This document shows, in pieces, positions 8,366 through 16,648 of a DNA stretch of 64,000 nt (positions are counted from its first letter, which is position 1; every line of letters begins with the position of its first letter). The stretch is taken from NCBI RefSeq assembly GCF_013372625.1, contig NZ_JABXFD010000667.1, positions 1 to 64,000 on the forward strand. The letters run 5' to 3'. A program made the position numbers and the translations under genes. Below the pieces are notes generated by a model. The model searched no databases, had not been told where the DNA came from, and saw nothing but the letters and a program-made list of their open reading frames with translations. This DNA comes from Actinomadura sp. BRA 177. GTDB taxonomy: Bacteria; Actinomycetota; Actinomycetes; Streptosporangiales; Streptosporangiaceae.

Positions 8366-8557
8366 ATGCCCGACACTCATGGCTGCGCATCAGAATCCAA
8401 CAACCGTGCCGCCTCCTGCCAGCCCCTTCTCACCCCCCGCGAGCTGCACGTCTCCGAACCGTCCGAGGGGACGGTCCTGAGCTCCGCCCTCCGGCGCGCC
8501 CGTGCAGAACTGCTCCACCCGCATGCCGTCCGGGCCAGATTCACCAACCACGTCTGA
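8366..8557 (+). CDS. FxsA-like RiPP precursor with FxNxx C-terminus (copy 3)
   Basis: Encodes a 63-residue peptide starting at ATG 8366 after AGGGAGA. The leader is LLTPRELHVSEPSEGTVL followed by SSALRRARAELL, and the C-terminus is F-T-N-H-V. The stop codon shares one base with the fxsB start (TGATG), so peptide and maturase are translationally coupled, which strongly supports their functional pairing. Compared with canonical FXSXX precursors, Asn replaces Ser at the predicted cross-link position, as in the other two copies. Confidence 0.78.
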   Translation: MPDTHGCASESNNRAASCQPLLTPRELHVSEPSEGTVLSSALRRARAELLHPHAVRARFTNHV

Positions 8558-9765
8558 TGTCCGTCGAATGGCCGTTTCACGGGCTCAACATTCCTGCGCT
8601 GACGGCCGGCGGATGGCGCCCCATGCCGTTCTCGGAGTTCGTCCTCAAGATTCACGGCCGCTGCAACCTGGCCTGCGACTACTGCTACGTCTATGAAAGC
8701 GCGGACCAGTCGTGGCGGACGCGGCCGGGTGCGATGCCGACCAGGGTACTCACCGCCACGGCCGAGAGAATTGCCGAGCATGCCCGGGAACACGCGCTCG
8801 CCAACGTGGCGATCGTCCTCCATGGGGGCGAGCCGCTGCTGGCGGGAAAGACGGCCATCTCCGAAGCCGTCGGCCGCTTCCGTGCGGCCATGCCGCCCTC
8901 CTGTGACGTCGAGCTGAGCACCCAGACGAACGGCGTGCTCCTCACCGACGTGATGCTGGCGATGCTGGACGAGCACGATGTGGGCGTATCGGTCAGCCTC
9001 GACGGCGACCGCGACGGGCACGACCGGCACCGGCTCCGCGCCAACGGGCGCGGTAGTCACGCCGACGTCATGCGCGGGCTGAACCGGCTCGCGGGCTCAC
9101 ATCGGCGGCTCTACCGGGGTCTCCTCTGCACCGTGGACCTCGACAACGATCCGATCCGGACGTACGAGGCCCTCCTGGAGACGGGTCCACCGCGCATCGA
9201 CTTCCTGCTTCCGCACGGAACCTGGTCGGCCCCACCCCCACGCCGCCCCGTGGACGGCGGCGGCACTCCGTATGCCGACTGGCTCATCGCGGTGTTCGAC
9301 CGCTGGTACCACGCACCGCGCAAGGAAACCGGTGTCCGGATGTTCGAAGAGATCATCAATGTGCTGCTCGGCGGGCAGAGCCAGAGCGAGAACGTCGGGC
9401 TGTCACCGGTCGCCATGCTCGTCGTCGACACCGATGGGACGCTCCAGCAGGTCGACTCGCTGAAGACCTCGTACGCCGGTGCGCCCGAGACGGGCCTCAC
9501 CGTCTTCGATCACCGCTTCGACGACGCGCTGCTGCATCCGGGCGTGGTCGCGCGGCAGATCGGTCTCGCGGCGTTGTCGGCCACATGCACGACATGCGGG
9601 ATCCGTGACGTCTGCGGCGGCGGCGCCTATGCGCACCGCTACCGGGAGGGCCACGGCTATCTCAACCCGTCGGTGTACTGCCCGGACCTGATGAAACTGA
9701 TCGGCCACATCGAACGCACTGTCCAGCGCGATCTCGCACGCGCTCAGCCCGCGCAGAGCAACTGA
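8557..9765 (+). CDS. fxsB: FxsB-family cyclophane-forming radical SAM/SPASM maturase
   Basis: Encodes 402 residues. The radical SAM cluster is C36-x3-C40-x2-C43 (CNLACDYC), followed by HGGEPLL for SAM binding. The C-terminal SPASM region (about residues 345-375) has CTTCGIRDVCGGGA and a last Cys in NPSVYC, which would ligate auxiliary Fe-S clusters. The segment PRIDFLLPHGTW is characteristic of the FxsB subfamily. It probably cross-links the Phe of the upstream peptides to the Asn two residues later. It overlaps the precursor stop by one base and converges on fxsT with only 18 bases between the stops. Confidence 0.92.
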   Translation: MSVEWPFHGLNIPALTAGGWRPMPFSEFVLKIHGRCNLACDYCYVYESADQSWRTRPGAMPTRVLTATAERIAEHAREHALANVAIVLHGGEPLLAGKTAISEAVGRFRAAMPPSCDVELSTQTNGVLLTDVMLAMLDEHDVGVSVSLDGDRDGHDRHRLRANGRGSHADVMRGLNRLAGSHRRLYRGLLCTVDLDNDPIRTYEALLETGPPRIDFLLPHGTWSAPPPRRPVDGGGTPYADWLIAVFDRWYHAPRKETGVRMFEEIINVLLGGQSQSENVGLSPVAMLVVDTDGTLQQVDSLKTSYAGAPETGLTVFDHRFDDALLHPGVVARQIGLAALSATCTTCGIRDVCGGGAYAHRYREGHGYLNPSVYCPDLMKLIGHIERTVQRDLARAQPAQSN

Positions 9766-9783
9766 CCCGGCCGGCAGGCCTGC

Positions 9784-12700
9784 TTACAGAGCAGTGGGCT
9801 CGATGTCGCATTCGAGCATTTCGCCGCGTTCGGCGGCGCGTACCTCCGGGTGATCACGGCCGAGCGTTCGCGCCAGCGAGGCCAGGGCCGGGGCTGTGTC
9901 CCGTGCGTCACCGCCCATGGCGACGCGAGCCCGCCCCAGATTCAATGCGACGGCGAGGGAGTACGGATGCCGCTCGCCGAGCGCGCCGATCATCTTGCCC
10001 CGCACGTCGGACAGCAGCCGGACGGCGGCCTCCAACTCACCGAGCAGGTAGTAGTCGTTGGCCAGCCCCACCGTGGCGCACAACGCGTAGTAATGGTCCG
10101 GTCCGAGAGTGCCGGCTTCCAGGCTGGACAGCGCCGCCTGGTCGGCCTCCTGCGCGGCGTACACCTCCGCCTGCCGCCGCAGCACGACCGCTCTGTCGAT
10201 GGCGCAGACGTGCACGAAGGGGTGCTCCTCCCCCATCGACATGCGATACCCGTCCAGCGCCTCGTCGATGAGCGGCAGCGCCTGGTCGGGGTGCCCGAGC
10301 GCGCAGGTGGCGAGCGCCAGGCAGACCCTGCTGGCCAGCGTGTTCGGATGGTGCTCACCGAACCTGCGGACATGGGCGGCGAACGTCTCGGTGGCCAGGC
10401 GGTGCGCCTCCTGGAACCGCCCGAGCTTCCGCAGCGTGCCCGCATGGTTCATCTTGGCCTGCAGGACGAGCGAATGCCCGGGACCGAGAACCGGCCGCAG
10501 GTTGTCCAGGCTCTCCGTCTGCAGGGCGCAGGCCTGCTCGTACTGCCCGAGCTCGTGCAGGTCTCGCGCCAGGTGGTGAGTGGTGCGGAACCACTGCCGG
10601 TAGGCCTGGCCAGGCCCGTTCTGCCGGTGCCAGACCTCCTGGTCGATGTCGTAGGCCTCCTGGAATCTGCCCAGGATCCGCAGGTCGACGGCCAGATTGG
10701 TGGCGGCGAGCTGAGTGTCGGACGCACCCTCCCCGTACAGCTGGCGCATGCGGCGCGAAGCGTCGAGGTCGACCTCGTGAGCCCTGCGGAAGTCGCCGAC
10801 GAAGCGCAGGTCGGCGCTGAATCCCCCGGCGGCGAAGAGCGTCTGCATGTGATCGGCGCCGAATTTCCTGCGCGTCCGCGTGAGGTTCTCCTCGCTGAGC
10901 TCGGCGGCCGCCCTGTTGTCGCCCAGCCCGCGCAGCGCGTTCGCGAGGACGCGGGAGATGTCGAGAACGTTTTCATCGTCCGAGCCGTACCGCTCCAGCC
11001 ACCGGTCCAGGGCGATCTCCGCCAGCCGCCGGCTGCCTTCGAAGTCCCCCGATTTGTAGAGGTACTGCGCTTGGTCGATGCCCACGTTGCGGATGTTCGA
11101 GCTGTCCGCGTCGAAGACGCCGGACGGGACCACGTGCGGGGTGATCTCGGACCGGAGTTCCCAGGTCGACTCCACCTCCGGTTCCTCTCCCGGGGTGGCC
11201 GCGGCCAGGATCGCGTGAACATGCTCCCGGACGCGGTGCCGCCCGTCCTCGCCGAGCCGGTCGTTGAGGATGGCCCGGACGAGGCGATGGATCTGGAGTG
11301 TCGCCGACTCCTCATCGAAGCGGGCGAGGGAGAACCGGGCGATCGCTCGCATCGCGTCCCGCAGCCGCGTCTCGTCGGCCAGCAGCCCCGCCAGCCGGGC
11401 GGGCAGCGCGGCCGACGCGCCGGCGGCCAGCAGCTTGCAGGACACCGGCTCGGGGCCGAAGACGGCCCACAGTTCCAGCAGCGGCCAGGCGACGGGGTCC
11501 TCCTCCTGGAGGAGATCGACGTTCAGGCTCACACCGGCCGCCAGCGACTCCGGGAAATCGTCGCCGGACGAGGCCGCCGAGGCGATATCGGTCAGGCGCC
11601 TATCGAACAACCGCAGGTAGTCCTCTACCGTGCCGTCGGTGACGGCCTGCCATGCCGCGGCCTGGAGGACCGCCAGGGGAAGGTCGCCCACGCGTTCGGA
11701 GAGCATGTCGGCCTCGTCCTCGGACAGGCGCGGCACCAGGCGCCGGAGCAGGGCGATGCTCTCCGTCCGTTCGAAGACGCCGACGTCCACCACGGAAGTG
11801 TGCCACTCCCAGCTGCGGTCGCGTGAGGTCACCAGAACGTGGCGGCCCGGCCCGAGACCCTGCCCGGAGACGTCGAGTGCCGACGGGGTCAGCGGGACGA
11901 CCTGGTCCGGGTCCTGCGCGTTGTCGTAGATCAGCAGCCAGCGGTCGTAGGGCCGGCCGGCCCGCAGCGCACGCAGGACGCCGTCAACGGTCTCCTTGAT
12001 GTCGTCGCTCATCGGCATGCCGAGCTGCCGTGCCAGCAGGGCGAGCGCTGCGCGGACCGACGTCGTCTGCTCGGCCGGAATCCACCACACCAGGTCGTAA
12101 TCGTCGGCGTGGCGATAGGCGTACTCGACCGCGAGATTGGACTTGCCCTCTCCTCCCAGACCGAACTCCGAGTGCGGCAGGAGTGCCGCCGCGCCTTCGC
12201 GCAACGCCGCCCGGACCTCGGTGAGAAGCCGGTCACGTCCGACGAAATCCGGATTGCGGCCCGGCAGCCATCGGCGTGGCAACGGTGCGGGCTCGTCGCT
12301 CGCGGTCGCCTCCCGCATCGTGGCGCGGCCGGCGTCCCCGTCCGCGATGTCCGCGTCCGGGACCGCCTCGAGCACGGGCTCGCCGCTGGTCAGCTGTTTC
12401 GCCATCTGGCGGTAAGGCCCGCCGAGGCCGACCAGCGCCTGCGCCGCGACCTGCGCGAAAGGCAGGTCGGGCGGCAGTGGCGTCTCCCCGCGGCTCACCG
12501 CCGCGAGCAGTGCCGGAAAGTCCAGTGACGAGCCGATGCGCTCGCGGACGACGCCCCACACCGCGCGCAGCACCTGGTGCACCTCGCGTCTGCGCAGCCC
12601 CTGCAGCAGGATCTCCCGGACCCCGTCGTGGAACTCGTAGGCGATCTCCTCCTCGCCGCCGCCGGACGGACGGACGGCCATCCGCAGCAGGCCGCTGAGA

Positions 12701-13947
12701 AAGACCTCGGCCAGATCGGCCGACGTGGAGGTCGGCAGCATGGCCTGCTGGACCAGGCGCATGACCGGCAGCCGCAACGGGGCCGCCGCGAGGAACGTGG
12801 CGAGCTTGAACGCCGCCGGCGATGACGCGGCCCTGAACTGCTTCACCCGCATTTCCGCCGAAACGGCGTCCGGCTCGGCGGGCGGCGGGTGCGCCATCGG
12901 CCGGCCGGTGAACAGAGCGGCCCCCATCACGTTCCGGCCGCCGCGCGCCACCAGGCCCGCCCACGACCGCAGCCAGCGCTCGCTCAGCTCGACCACCGGG
13001 ATCGCGATGCCCTGCGGCCGGGAGCCGGGCAGTTGCAGCGCCGCCCGCGTGACGGTGAGCCGTTCGTTGGCCACCGCTGGAGCCGACGCGCCGAACCGGA
13101 CCGGCTCGATCGCCGCCGCGGTCCGCCACCACAGCCGCTGCGGCAGGGGCTGGACGATCGCGACGGTGCCGGCGCGGCCCCACCGGTCGAGCAGCGCGGC
13201 GGACCGGCCGTCCTGCCAGGCCGCGCCGATGCAGTCGCTGACGACCAGGATGAGGCGCCGGCGCGTCGGATCGACCAGCTCGTCGGGATCGCGCTCGGCG
13301 CCGACCCCGAAGGCCGAACCGGTGCGCAGCGACAGCCGGTGCGCACCGGTGTCCAGGTACCAGGTCCGCATGTCGCGGAACGCGCCGAGTTGCTGCAGCA
13401 GCAGCCTCAGCTCGTCGACCGTCTGCCGCCACACGACCATCGACGGGCCGACGTCCACGACGAGGGCCAGATCGTGCCGCCGCTCCTGCGCCGGCACCAT
13501 GACGGTCTCGAAGACCCCGGTCTCGGCGATGCGCTGCGCGGTCGCGGTCTCGTCGAGCCGCTCGCGGGTCAGCGACGGCACGGTCGTGCGCAGCGGGCGC
13601 AGGGCGCGGGACAGCGGCAAGGGCTGCGAGATGGCCGGCATGGCGGGCATCCGGACGGGAAGCGCGGTCGCCGGCACGTCCTGCCCGGTCAGGTAGAGTC
13701 CCGCCTCCGCCGGGCGCGGCGGCGGAGGCTCGCGCTCGGAGACCTCGGGAGGCTCTGGCGGAGGGGTCGGCGGAAGTACCGGGCCAGGAGACCCGCCCTC
13801 GCCCGGTTCTCCGGAACCGTCCGTCGCCAGATGCGTGGGGCCCTCATTCGTCCGGAACCAGTCGGCGAGCCACAGCGCGTCAGCGACCTCCTCCGCCGTG
13901 GGCTGTGGGTCGAGCGCCTGCAGGGCCTCGACGAGCTGCCGGATCAT
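9784..13947 (-). CDS. fxsT: FxsT-like SAV_2336/vWA/NB-ARC/TPR protein
   Basis: Encodes 1387 residues from ATG 13947, which overlaps the MoxR stop (ATGA). Residues 1-35 resemble the SAV_2336 N-terminal domain. A Pro-rich linker follows to about residue 80. A vWA-like domain begins near residue 157 with a degenerate metal site (DVGPSM) and VVSDCIGAAW. A STAND NB-ARC ATPase has its P-loop near 595-602 (GLGGEGKSN) and LLIYDNAQD as Walker B. About 420 residues of TPR repeats close the protein (SGDFEGSRRLAEIALDRWLE, LGRFQEAYDIDQEVW). This is the FxSxx-COOH system TPR protein. STAND NTPases act as sensors that assemble on a trigger, and the vWA with MoxR suggests control by a chaperone-like ATPase. 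Confidence 0.88.
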   Translation of the reverse strand: MIRQLVEALQALDPQPTAEEVADALWLADWFRTNEGPTHLATDGSGEPGEGGSPGPVLPPTPPPEPPEVSEREPPPPRPAEAGLYLTGQDVPATALPVRMPAMPAISQPLPLSRALRPLRTTVPSLTRERLDETATAQRIAETGVFETVMVPAQERRHDLALVVDVGPSMVVWRQTVDELRLLLQQLGAFRDMRTWYLDTGAHRLSLRTGSAFGVGAERDPDELVDPTRRRLILVVSDCIGAAWQDGRSAALLDRWGRAGTVAIVQPLPQRLWWRTAAAIEPVRFGASAPAVANERLTVTRAALQLPGSRPQGIAIPVVELSERWLRSWAGLVARGGRNVMGAALFTGRPMAHPPPAEPDAVSAEMRVKQFRAASSPAAFKLATFLAAAPLRLPVMRLVQQAMLPTSTSADLAEVFLSGLLRMAVRPSGGGEEEIAYEFHDGVREILLQGLRRREVHQVLRAVWGVVRERIGSSLDFPALLAAVSRGETPLPPDLPFAQVAAQALVGLGGPYRQMAKQLTSGEPVLEAVPDADIADGDAGRATMREATASDEPAPLPRRWLPGRNPDFVGRDRLLTEVRAALREGAAALLPHSEFGLGGEGKSNLAVEYAYRHADDYDLVWWIPAEQTTSVRAALALLARQLGMPMSDDIKETVDGVLRALRAGRPYDRWLLIYDNAQDPDQVVPLTPSALDVSGQGLGPGRHVLVTSRDRSWEWHTSVVDVGVFERTESIALLRRLVPRLSEDEADMLSERVGDLPLAVLQAAAWQAVTDGTVEDYLRLFDRRLTDIASAASSGDDFPESLAAGVSLNVDLLQEEDPVAWPLLELWAVFGPEPVSCKLLAAGASAALPARLAGLLADETRLRDAMRAIARFSLARFDEESATLQIHRLVRAILNDRLGEDGRHRVREHVHAILAAATPGEEPEVESTWELRSEITPHVVPSGVFDADSSNIRNVGIDQAQYLYKSGDFEGSRRLAEIALDRWLERYGSDDENVLDISRVLANALRGLGDNRAAAELSEENLTRTRRKFGADHMQTLFAAGGFSADLRFVGDFRRAHEVDLDASRRMRQLYGEGASDTQLAATNLAVDLRILGRFQEAYDIDQEVWHRQNGPGQAYRQWFRTTHHLARDLHELGQYEQACALQTESLDNLRPVLGPGHSLVLQAKMNHAGTLRKLGRFQEAHRLATETFAAHVRRFGEHHPNTLASRVCLALATCALGHPDQALPLIDEALDGYRMSMGEEHPFVHVCAIDRAVVLRRQAEVYAAQEADQAALSSLEAGTLGPDHYYALCATVGLANDYYLLGELEAAVRLLSDVRGKMIGALGERHPYSLAVALNLGRARVAMGGDARDTAPALASLARTLGRDHPEVRAAERGEMLECDIEPTAL

Positions 13948-14963
13948 CCCGCGCCGGGCCGCTCGATGGGACGGAGCACGGCGTCGAGAATCTCCTGCAG
14001 CTTGGCCTCGGGCGGCCTGCTTCCGGACGTCGCGAGGTAGACGGCGTTGAGGAGCTGGTCTGTGGCCAGCGCCCCGTCCGATCGGCGCGCGAGGAACTCT
14101 TCGATGAGCCCGTCGCTCACGGAACGGGCGTCCGCGCCGAGATGCGCCTCGATGATCTCCGCGAGCCGGTCCCGGTCCGGCGGCTCGATCACCAGCCGGA
14201 CGCACCGGCGCAGGAACGCGGGCGGGAACTCGCGCTCACCGTTGCTGGTGATGATGACGATGGGGAAGTTTCCGCAGCGCACCTCGCCGCGGTCGATCGG
14301 GACCCGCGCGCCGCCGTCGGCGGTCATCACGTGGATGCGCGACTGCTCCTCCGGCAGCCGCTGCAGCTCCAGGATGTTGAATCGGCCCTCCTCGAAGACG
14401 TTGAGCAGGTCGTTCGGCAGGTCGATGTTGCTCTTGTCCAGCTCGTCGATGAGCAGGACGCGGGGCTGGTCGCCGGGCAGGAGCGCCGTACCGAGCGGGC
14501 CGAGCCGGATATAGCGGCCGATGTCCGGCGGCTCGGCCGTGTCCTCCCGCCCGCCCGCGCCGCGCAGGCTGGTCTCGTGCAGCCGGCCGATCGCGTCGTA
14601 GTCGTAGAGGCCGGTCTGCAGCGTCGTGTTGCTCGTGATCGACCAGTACAGGACGGAGCCGAGCCCGAGTTCGTAGGCGACGTTGTAGGCCAGAGTGGAC
14701 TTGCCCGATCCCGGCTTGCCCATCACCAGCAGCGGGCGCCGCAGCAGGACGGCCGCGTTGACCCGGTCGACCACCGATTCGTCCGGCCGGTAGGAGATCG
14801 CCTGCTGCAACTCCCGCTGCCAGCGTCCCCCGGCCGCGTCCGCCTGGCTGAACCGGCGCCATGGCGGAGGCGGCGGGAGCCTCCGCACCCGGTCGTGCGG
14901 ACTGCTGTCGCCCCGGTAGATACGCCAGTCGCCGTTGAGGCCGCTGGTCTCTGGTTCTGTCAT
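13944..14963 (-). CDS. MoxR-type AAA+ ATPase
   Basis: Encodes 339 residues from ATG 14963. Walker A is GKPGSGKST near residue 83, Walker B is VLLIDELDKS, sensor 1 is VIITSNGEREFPPAFLRR, and the C-terminal lid ends in EILDAVLRPIE. MoxR proteins work with vWA partners to remodel or load client proteins. The gene sits between the VMAP gene (23 bases upstream) and fxsT, which carries the vWA-like domain, with a four-base stop/start overlap. The three therefore form one operon and probably one complex. Confidence 0.92.
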   Translation of the reverse strand: MTEPETSGLNGDWRIYRGDSSPHDRVRRLPPPPPWRRFSQADAAGGRWQRELQQAISYRPDESVVDRVNAAVLLRRPLLVMGKPGSGKSTLAYNVAYELGLGSVLYWSITSNTTLQTGLYDYDAIGRLHETSLRGAGGREDTAEPPDIGRYIRLGPLGTALLPGDQPRVLLIDELDKSNIDLPNDLLNVFEEGRFNILELQRLPEEQSRIHVMTADGGARVPIDRGEVRCGNFPIVIITSNGEREFPPAFLRRCVRLVIEPPDRDRLAEIIEAHLGADARSVSDGLIEEFLARRSDGALATDQLLNAVYLATSGSRPPEAKLQEILDAVLRPIERPGAG

Positions 14964-14986
14964 CGCGGACGCCTTCCGGGAGGGTG

Positions 14987-16468
14987 CTATGCGGGGGGCC
15001 GGAGCCGCACGTACGGCTCGGGAATGCGGTCGGCATCGTCGAACACGAGCGTCAGATGCAGGCCCAAATGCCCGGATCCGGCGCCCTCCGGGCCGCCGGA
15101 AAGCGCCTGCCTGCGAAGGTCCATCGTGCGGCGCGGCAGCTTCAGCACGTCCGCGGCCAGGAGGCCTTTGACCTCCCTGGCGAACTGCGCGGGGTCGCGG
15201 CCGTCCCGGCACCACGCGACGACGGGGATGCCGGCGACCAGGCCGACCCAGTGCTCGTCCGGCTCGTCGTCGTCCGCCCGGCTCCAGGGCGGGAACGCCA
15301 GCGCGAGGACGGCCGTGGACGCTCCGGCAAGCTTGGAGTAGAGCTCCTCTTTGTCGCATTCGCCGGGCCGGGCCAGCAGGCAGACCGGGGCATCGATCGA
15401 GTGCCCGGACAGCCAGTCCCACTTGCGCCGCCAGTCGTGGTGGACGGCGGCCTCGCGCATCCGGTCGAGGCTGCGCACGACCACCGGATACCGGATGCCG
15501 ATGCGGTGCTCGACCCTGGCAATGTTGATCTTGAACTGCTCGACCGGCTGGTCCAGCAGGGCGCGCGGCAGGATGAACTCGATCGTGAGATCGGGACTGG
15601 GCCGTCCGATCACGGAGCTCTCCGAGGTCAGCAGCCGTTCGAGGAGTTCGGGGATCCGGCTCAGCGGTAACGCCTCGTCGCTGCACTGCAGCGTGCTGCC
15701 GGGTTCGCGGCCCACCTGGAGCCACGCGGTGACCAGATAGCGGTCCGCCTCCAGCGCGTCCGGCGCGCACTCGATGACCAGGTAGTTCTCGGACGGCTCC
15801 GGCTCGCCCCGCGTCACCTCCGGGGACCGGTCTCCAAGGAAGACGGCGCCGTTCAGCCCCTGCGCCTCCACCTGGCGGCGCACCCAGTCACGGAAGGGCG
15901 CCGCGGTCGGATAACCGGCGTACTCAGCCAAATCGCTCACGAACAGCAGCAGCGGCGGCGTGGCGTCCCGTCCCGCGGGCATCTCCTCCAAGAGGGCGAC
16001 GACGTCATGCAGACTGCGGACCTCCCGGTCGAGCTGCGGCCAGGCCGGTCCGACCGCCCGCCGGTAGAGCATCGGGAACCTGCCGAGATGCGACAGGCCG
16101 GGGTCCGTCCGCTCCAGCGAAGTGATCAGCTCATGGAGTTCGCGCCGCTCGGTCTGATCGAGCCACGGCTCGGGAAGCAGCTCTGCGACGACCTCGCCAA
16201 GCGCCCGCACCGGCAGGCTGGTCGGATAGAACGTCTGCAGAATCCGCACGAGGGCATGCGCCGCGCCCGGATAGTTGAGCAGGGCGTCGACGAGCGCCCA
16301 CACGTCGAGCATTTCCTTGTCGTGGTGCACGTAGTCCAGCCGGTGCCCGAGATCCCGCTCCAACGCCTGCACATGGACGGAACGCTCCCGCTGGACGCTC
16401 ATCGCGTCGATACGACGGATCGCCTCGACGAGCCGATGCTGATCATCGACATTCAGCGACGTGATCAA
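14987..16468 (-). CDS. VMAP-type protein: EAD2-like N-terminus plus VMAP-C domain
   Basis: Encodes 493 residues. TTG 16468 is used because GGAGG lies eight bases upstream. Residues 10-100 form an all-helical domain (LVEAIRRIDAMSVQRER to ALGEVVAELL) similar to the C-terminal domain of the cyclase-like protein at 6534-7532, that is, an effector-associated domain 2. The rest matches the vWA-MoxR-associated protein pattern. Its C-terminal domain contains FILPRALLDQPVEQFKI, GIRYPVVVRSLDRMRE, WRRKWDWL and a late GIPVVAWCRDG. In the published model of these ternary systems, VMAP relays signals between the vWA/MoxR core and EAD-tagged effectors. It is first in the operon VMAP-moxR-fxsT. Confidence 0.78.
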   Translation of the reverse strand: MITSLNVDDQHRLVEAIRRIDAMSVQRERSVHVQALERDLGHRLDYVHHDKEMLDVWALVDALLNYPGAAHALVRILQTFYPTSLPVRALGEVVAELLPEPWLDQTERRELHELITSLERTDPGLSHLGRFPMLYRRAVGPAWPQLDREVRSLHDVVALLEEMPAGRDATPPLLLFVSDLAEYAGYPTAAPFRDWVRRQVEAQGLNGAVFLGDRSPEVTRGEPEPSENYLVIECAPDALEADRYLVTAWLQVGREPGSTLQCSDEALPLSRIPELLERLLTSESSVIGRPSPDLTIEFILPRALLDQPVEQFKINIARVEHRIGIRYPVVVRSLDRMREAAVHHDWRRKWDWLSGHSIDAPVCLLARPGECDKEELYSKLAGASTAVLALAFPPWSRADDDEPDEHWVGLVAGIPVVAWCRDGRDPAQFAREVKGLLAADVLKLPRRTMDLRRQALSGGPEGAGSGHLGLHLTLVFDDADRIPEPYVRLRPPA

Positions 16469-16648
16469 ACGTTCCGCCTCCGCCCCGCCCGCGTGTGCGA
16501 CGGATGGTCGCCTACCGACCGCTCGGTGGACGCCCGAAAACCGAGCGACACACTATGACGCACGAGCCGTCGATTACTGCGTCCTAGGACACACTTCGCA
16601 CAGGATCTCGCGGCCGGCCCTGCGCGGCCACCCCACAGCCGAAGCCGG

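Larger units (their letters stand above)
7640..8557 (+). repeat. Three tandem copies of an fxsA-type precursor unit
   Basis: Three direct repeats with a period of about 374-383 bases. The GAGCTGGAC-like codons fall at 7684, 8067 and 8441. Each unit has a short peptide gene, and the first two are followed by the same leader carrying TAGGC at 7915 and 8297. Unit 1 is decayed, while units 2 and 3 are open. The array directly precedes fxsB. Confidence 0.8.
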
